A stretch of 64,000 nt of DNA, taken from contig JASCPH010000002.1 of the NCBI GenBank assembly GCA_029959545.1, positions 84,025-148,024 of the forward strand, written 5' to 3'. Under the pieces are notes generated by a model, which saw only the letters and a list, made by a program, of their open reading frames with translations, ran no database searches and had not been told where the DNA came from. This document shows positions 63,980 to 64,000 of the stretch, piece after piece; within the stretch, counting starts at the first letter, position 1, and each line of letters starts with the position of its first letter. The translations under genes and the position numbers were made by a program. Source of the stretch: Microbacteriaceae bacterium PS02066. GTDB lineage: Bacteria > Actinomycetota > Actinomycetes > Actinomycetales > Microbacteriaceae.

Positions 63980-64000
63980 AGACGGGGCCGAGCCCCGTCT
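63980..64000 (-). terminator. Terminator hairpin at right window edge
   Basis: AGACGGGGC pairs with GCCCCGTCT around a 3-nt loop (CGA). It likely ends the transcript entering from the right (tpi in related genomes). Part may lie outside the window. Confidence 0.55.

Overview
The window looks like chromosome from a high-GC Gram-positive actinobacterium, most likely Microbacterium or a close Microbacteriaceae relative. The evidence is the high GC content, frequent GTG starts, tightly packed genes with ATGA/GTGA overlaps, and actinobacterial marker genes (rbpA, pafB/pafC, helY, opcA, a zinc-independent L31, DtxR-type iron boxes). I see 67 protein genes, the first cut by the left edge, one tRNA-Leu(GAG) and one intact IS110-family insertion sequence. 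There is no rRNA operon, CRISPR array, prophage or obvious biosynthetic cluster. Family names come from motif recognition by eye, not from database searches.

Layout. 1-8284: a partial DUF885 protein, a flavin oxidoreductase, an SGNH hydrolase, an AEC permease, an HdeD-like membrane protein, an SDR, a GDPD, rbpA and lnt. 8323-16547 (minus): helY, tatC, tatA, pafC, pafB, an FKBP lipoprotein, trmI and a HAD phosphatase, with a PAC2 gene divergent at 16652. In mycobacteria and streptomycetes the Pup-proteasome genes lie between trmI and pafB; here only the FKBP gene does. 17535-19715: uppP and an M20 peptidase. About 19802-21110: the IS110 element, with a 230-nt non-coding left end that is a candidate bridge-RNA locus. 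21218-32473: tRNA-Leu, a helicase, a second SGNH hydrolase, a TrmH methyltransferase, a sirtuin, a histidine phosphatase, a Tat-exported phospholipase C-like protein, Lrp/EamA and CGNR/hydrolase pairs, an exonuclease and rpmE2. 32573-41760: an ABC ATPase, divergent glgA/glgC, serB, a hydrolase, fabG, small membrane proteins, SURF1 and an ABC-F protein. 41936-46860: an iron-siderophore ABC importer and a siderophore-interacting reductase, each with an iron box. 46901-52120: a PatB-like C-S lyase and the Suf Fe-S assembly genes without sufR, sufS or sufU. 52350-54971: ctaA and ctaB for heme A. 55109-63238: tkt-tal-pgi-zwf-opcA-pgl. 63293-63915: secG and a cysteine-free RbpA-like protein.

The genes mostly serve central functions: the oxidative pentose phosphate route, glycogen precursor supply, heme A and Fe-S biogenesis, iron uptake, envelope lipid and lipoprotein chemistry, Tat and Sec export, and transcription factors of RNA polymerase.

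The strongest unusual signals are: the IS110 non-coding end, including a 9-nt internal copy of the sequence formed by joining the proposed ends; about eighteen starts with a TANNNT hexamer 5-8 nt upstream, implying widespread leaderless transcription; one such hexamer inside an iron box; the missing Pup-proteasome block; the Suf locus without its desulfurase; and the RbpA paralogue with no zinc ligands.
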